The notes under the pieces were generated by a model. It was not told the origin of the DNA. It saw nothing but the letters and a program-made list of their open reading frames with translations, and ran no database searches. Both the position numbers and the translations under genes were made by a program. Below are positions 5,742-6,065 of a stretch of 6,065 nt of DNA, piece by piece. The stretch spans positions 1 through 6,065 of the forward strand of contig JAFVTZ010000008.1 in NCBI GenBank assembly GCA_017502965.1, given 5' to 3'. Numbering within the stretch: position 1 is the stretch's first letter; every line of letters starts with the position of its first letter. The stretch comes from Clostridia bacterium. GTDB lineage: Bacteria; Bacillota; Clostridia; Oscillospirales; Acutalibacteraceae.

Positions 5742-6065
5742 TATTCATCAACTGCTATATCTATATCAACGCTTTTATGGGCTCTGGCCACAGGCTCCTG
5801 TGGCATAATTTCAACAGCATCGTCCTCTGTAAGTACAGGAGCACTGTCCTCTCCCTCAGCCAAAGCAGCAAGAATCTTGTTTTCAATTTCTTCTGCCAAC
5901 TCAGGGTTATCCTCAAACAGTTTTTTAACATTATCTCTACCCTGACCGAGCCTTGTTTCTCCGTAATAGAACCAAGCTCCTGATTTTTTGAGAACTCCTG
6001 ACTCAACACCCGCATCAACTATCTCACCTGTGTGAGAAATGCCTTTACCGTACATTATATCAAAC
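5741..6065 (-). CDS. recA: Recombinase RecA, C-terminal part (5' end outside window)
   Basis: RecA forms ATP-dependent filaments on single-stranded DNA, pairs homologous strands and triggers LexA self-cleavage. Only the last 107 residues are here; the gene enters from the right edge, so the Walker A/B ATPase core and promoter are not visible. The reading frame starts FDIMYGKGIS at the edge and continues with GEIVDAGV, KSGAWFYYGETRLGQGRDNVKK and NPELAEEIE, which are hallmark segments of the end of the RecA core and the C-terminal domain. The final 35 or so residues are variable and acidic, as is usual for the RecA tail, ending DIDIAVDE. The internal ATG at 6055 is not the start, because the conserved sequence continues upstream of it. 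The TAA stop shares its last A with the recX start codon (TAATG), so recX follows in the same transcript. A perfect inverted repeat at 5787-5804 lies inside the tail codons. Identification is very secure. Confidence 0.97.
   Translation of the reverse strand, partial: FDIMYGKGISHTGEIVDAGVESGVLKKSGAWFYYGETRLGQGRDNVKKLFEDNPELAEEIENKILAALAEGEDSAPVLTEDDAVEIMPQEPVARAHKSVDIDIAVDE
5787..5804 (-). repeat. Perfect inverted repeat (possible RNA hairpin) in the recA 3' coding region
   Basis: On the minus strand the sequence reads GCCACAGGAGCCTGTGGC. Arms of eight bases are perfectly complementary around a two-base centre; as RNA this would be a seven-pair GC-rich stem with a four-base loop. It encodes part of the variable acidic RecA tail (PQEPVA) and lies 43 bases before the recA stop codon. 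No run of U follows on either strand, so it is not a standard intrinsic terminator. A role in recA/recX expression is only a possibility. Confidence 0.55.

Noticed and set aside
1..6065. Mobile elements, CRISPR arrays, toxin-antitoxin or defence genes, tRNA or rRNA genes
   Set aside because: The whole window is filled by eight recognised housekeeping genes with at most 12 bases between them. No direct-repeat array, transposase motif or tRNA-like fold was seen on either strand.

Overview
The window is one densely packed block of housekeeping genes. All eight genes lie on the minus strand, so transcription runs from high to low coordinates. In order they are: recA (3' end only), recX, rimO, pgsA, cysE, cysS, a YfiC/TrmN6-type tRNA methyltransferase gene, and rsmI (5' part only). 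Seven junctions contain only 14 intergenic bases in total. Three kinds of contact recur: TAATG stop/start fusions, an ATGA overlap and one 16-base overlap. No stretch of more than 300 bases lacks a gene, and there is no room for a tRNA, riboswitch leader or CRISPR array.

The organism looks like a Firmicute of the class Clostridia, plausibly an uncultured gut-type lineage of the Oscillospiraceae/Ruminococcaceae kind. The evidence is: a Gram-positive-type short CysE next to CysS; RimO present beside PgsA and RecA, as in many clostridia; clear AGGAGG-type ribosome binding sites; and a base composition of roughly 40% GC in the few lines I counted by eye. The class is fairly likely; anything narrower is a guess.

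Right part (6065 to 5118): the C-terminal end of RecA, followed without a gap by its regulator RecX. Middle (5117 to 3199): RimO, which methylthiolates ribosomal protein S12, overlapping PgsA, the membrane enzyme that commits CDP-diacylglycerol to phosphatidylglycerol. Left-middle (3186 to 1163): CysE, which makes O-acetylserine for cysteine synthesis, and CysS, which charges tRNA-Cys. Left end (1178 to 1): a predicted tRNA A37 N6-methyltransferase and RsmI, which 2'-O-methylates 16S rRNA C1402.

The genes do not form one pathway, but themes recur. RimO, RsmI and the TrmN6-like enzyme all modify parts of the decoding apparatus, and CysE/CysS feed and charge cysteine. I found no mobile element, toxin, defence gene, biosynthetic cluster or other sign of an undescribed system. 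The observations worth a second look are about gene order, junction architecture, a hairpin in the recA tail and an extra cysteine in RimO.
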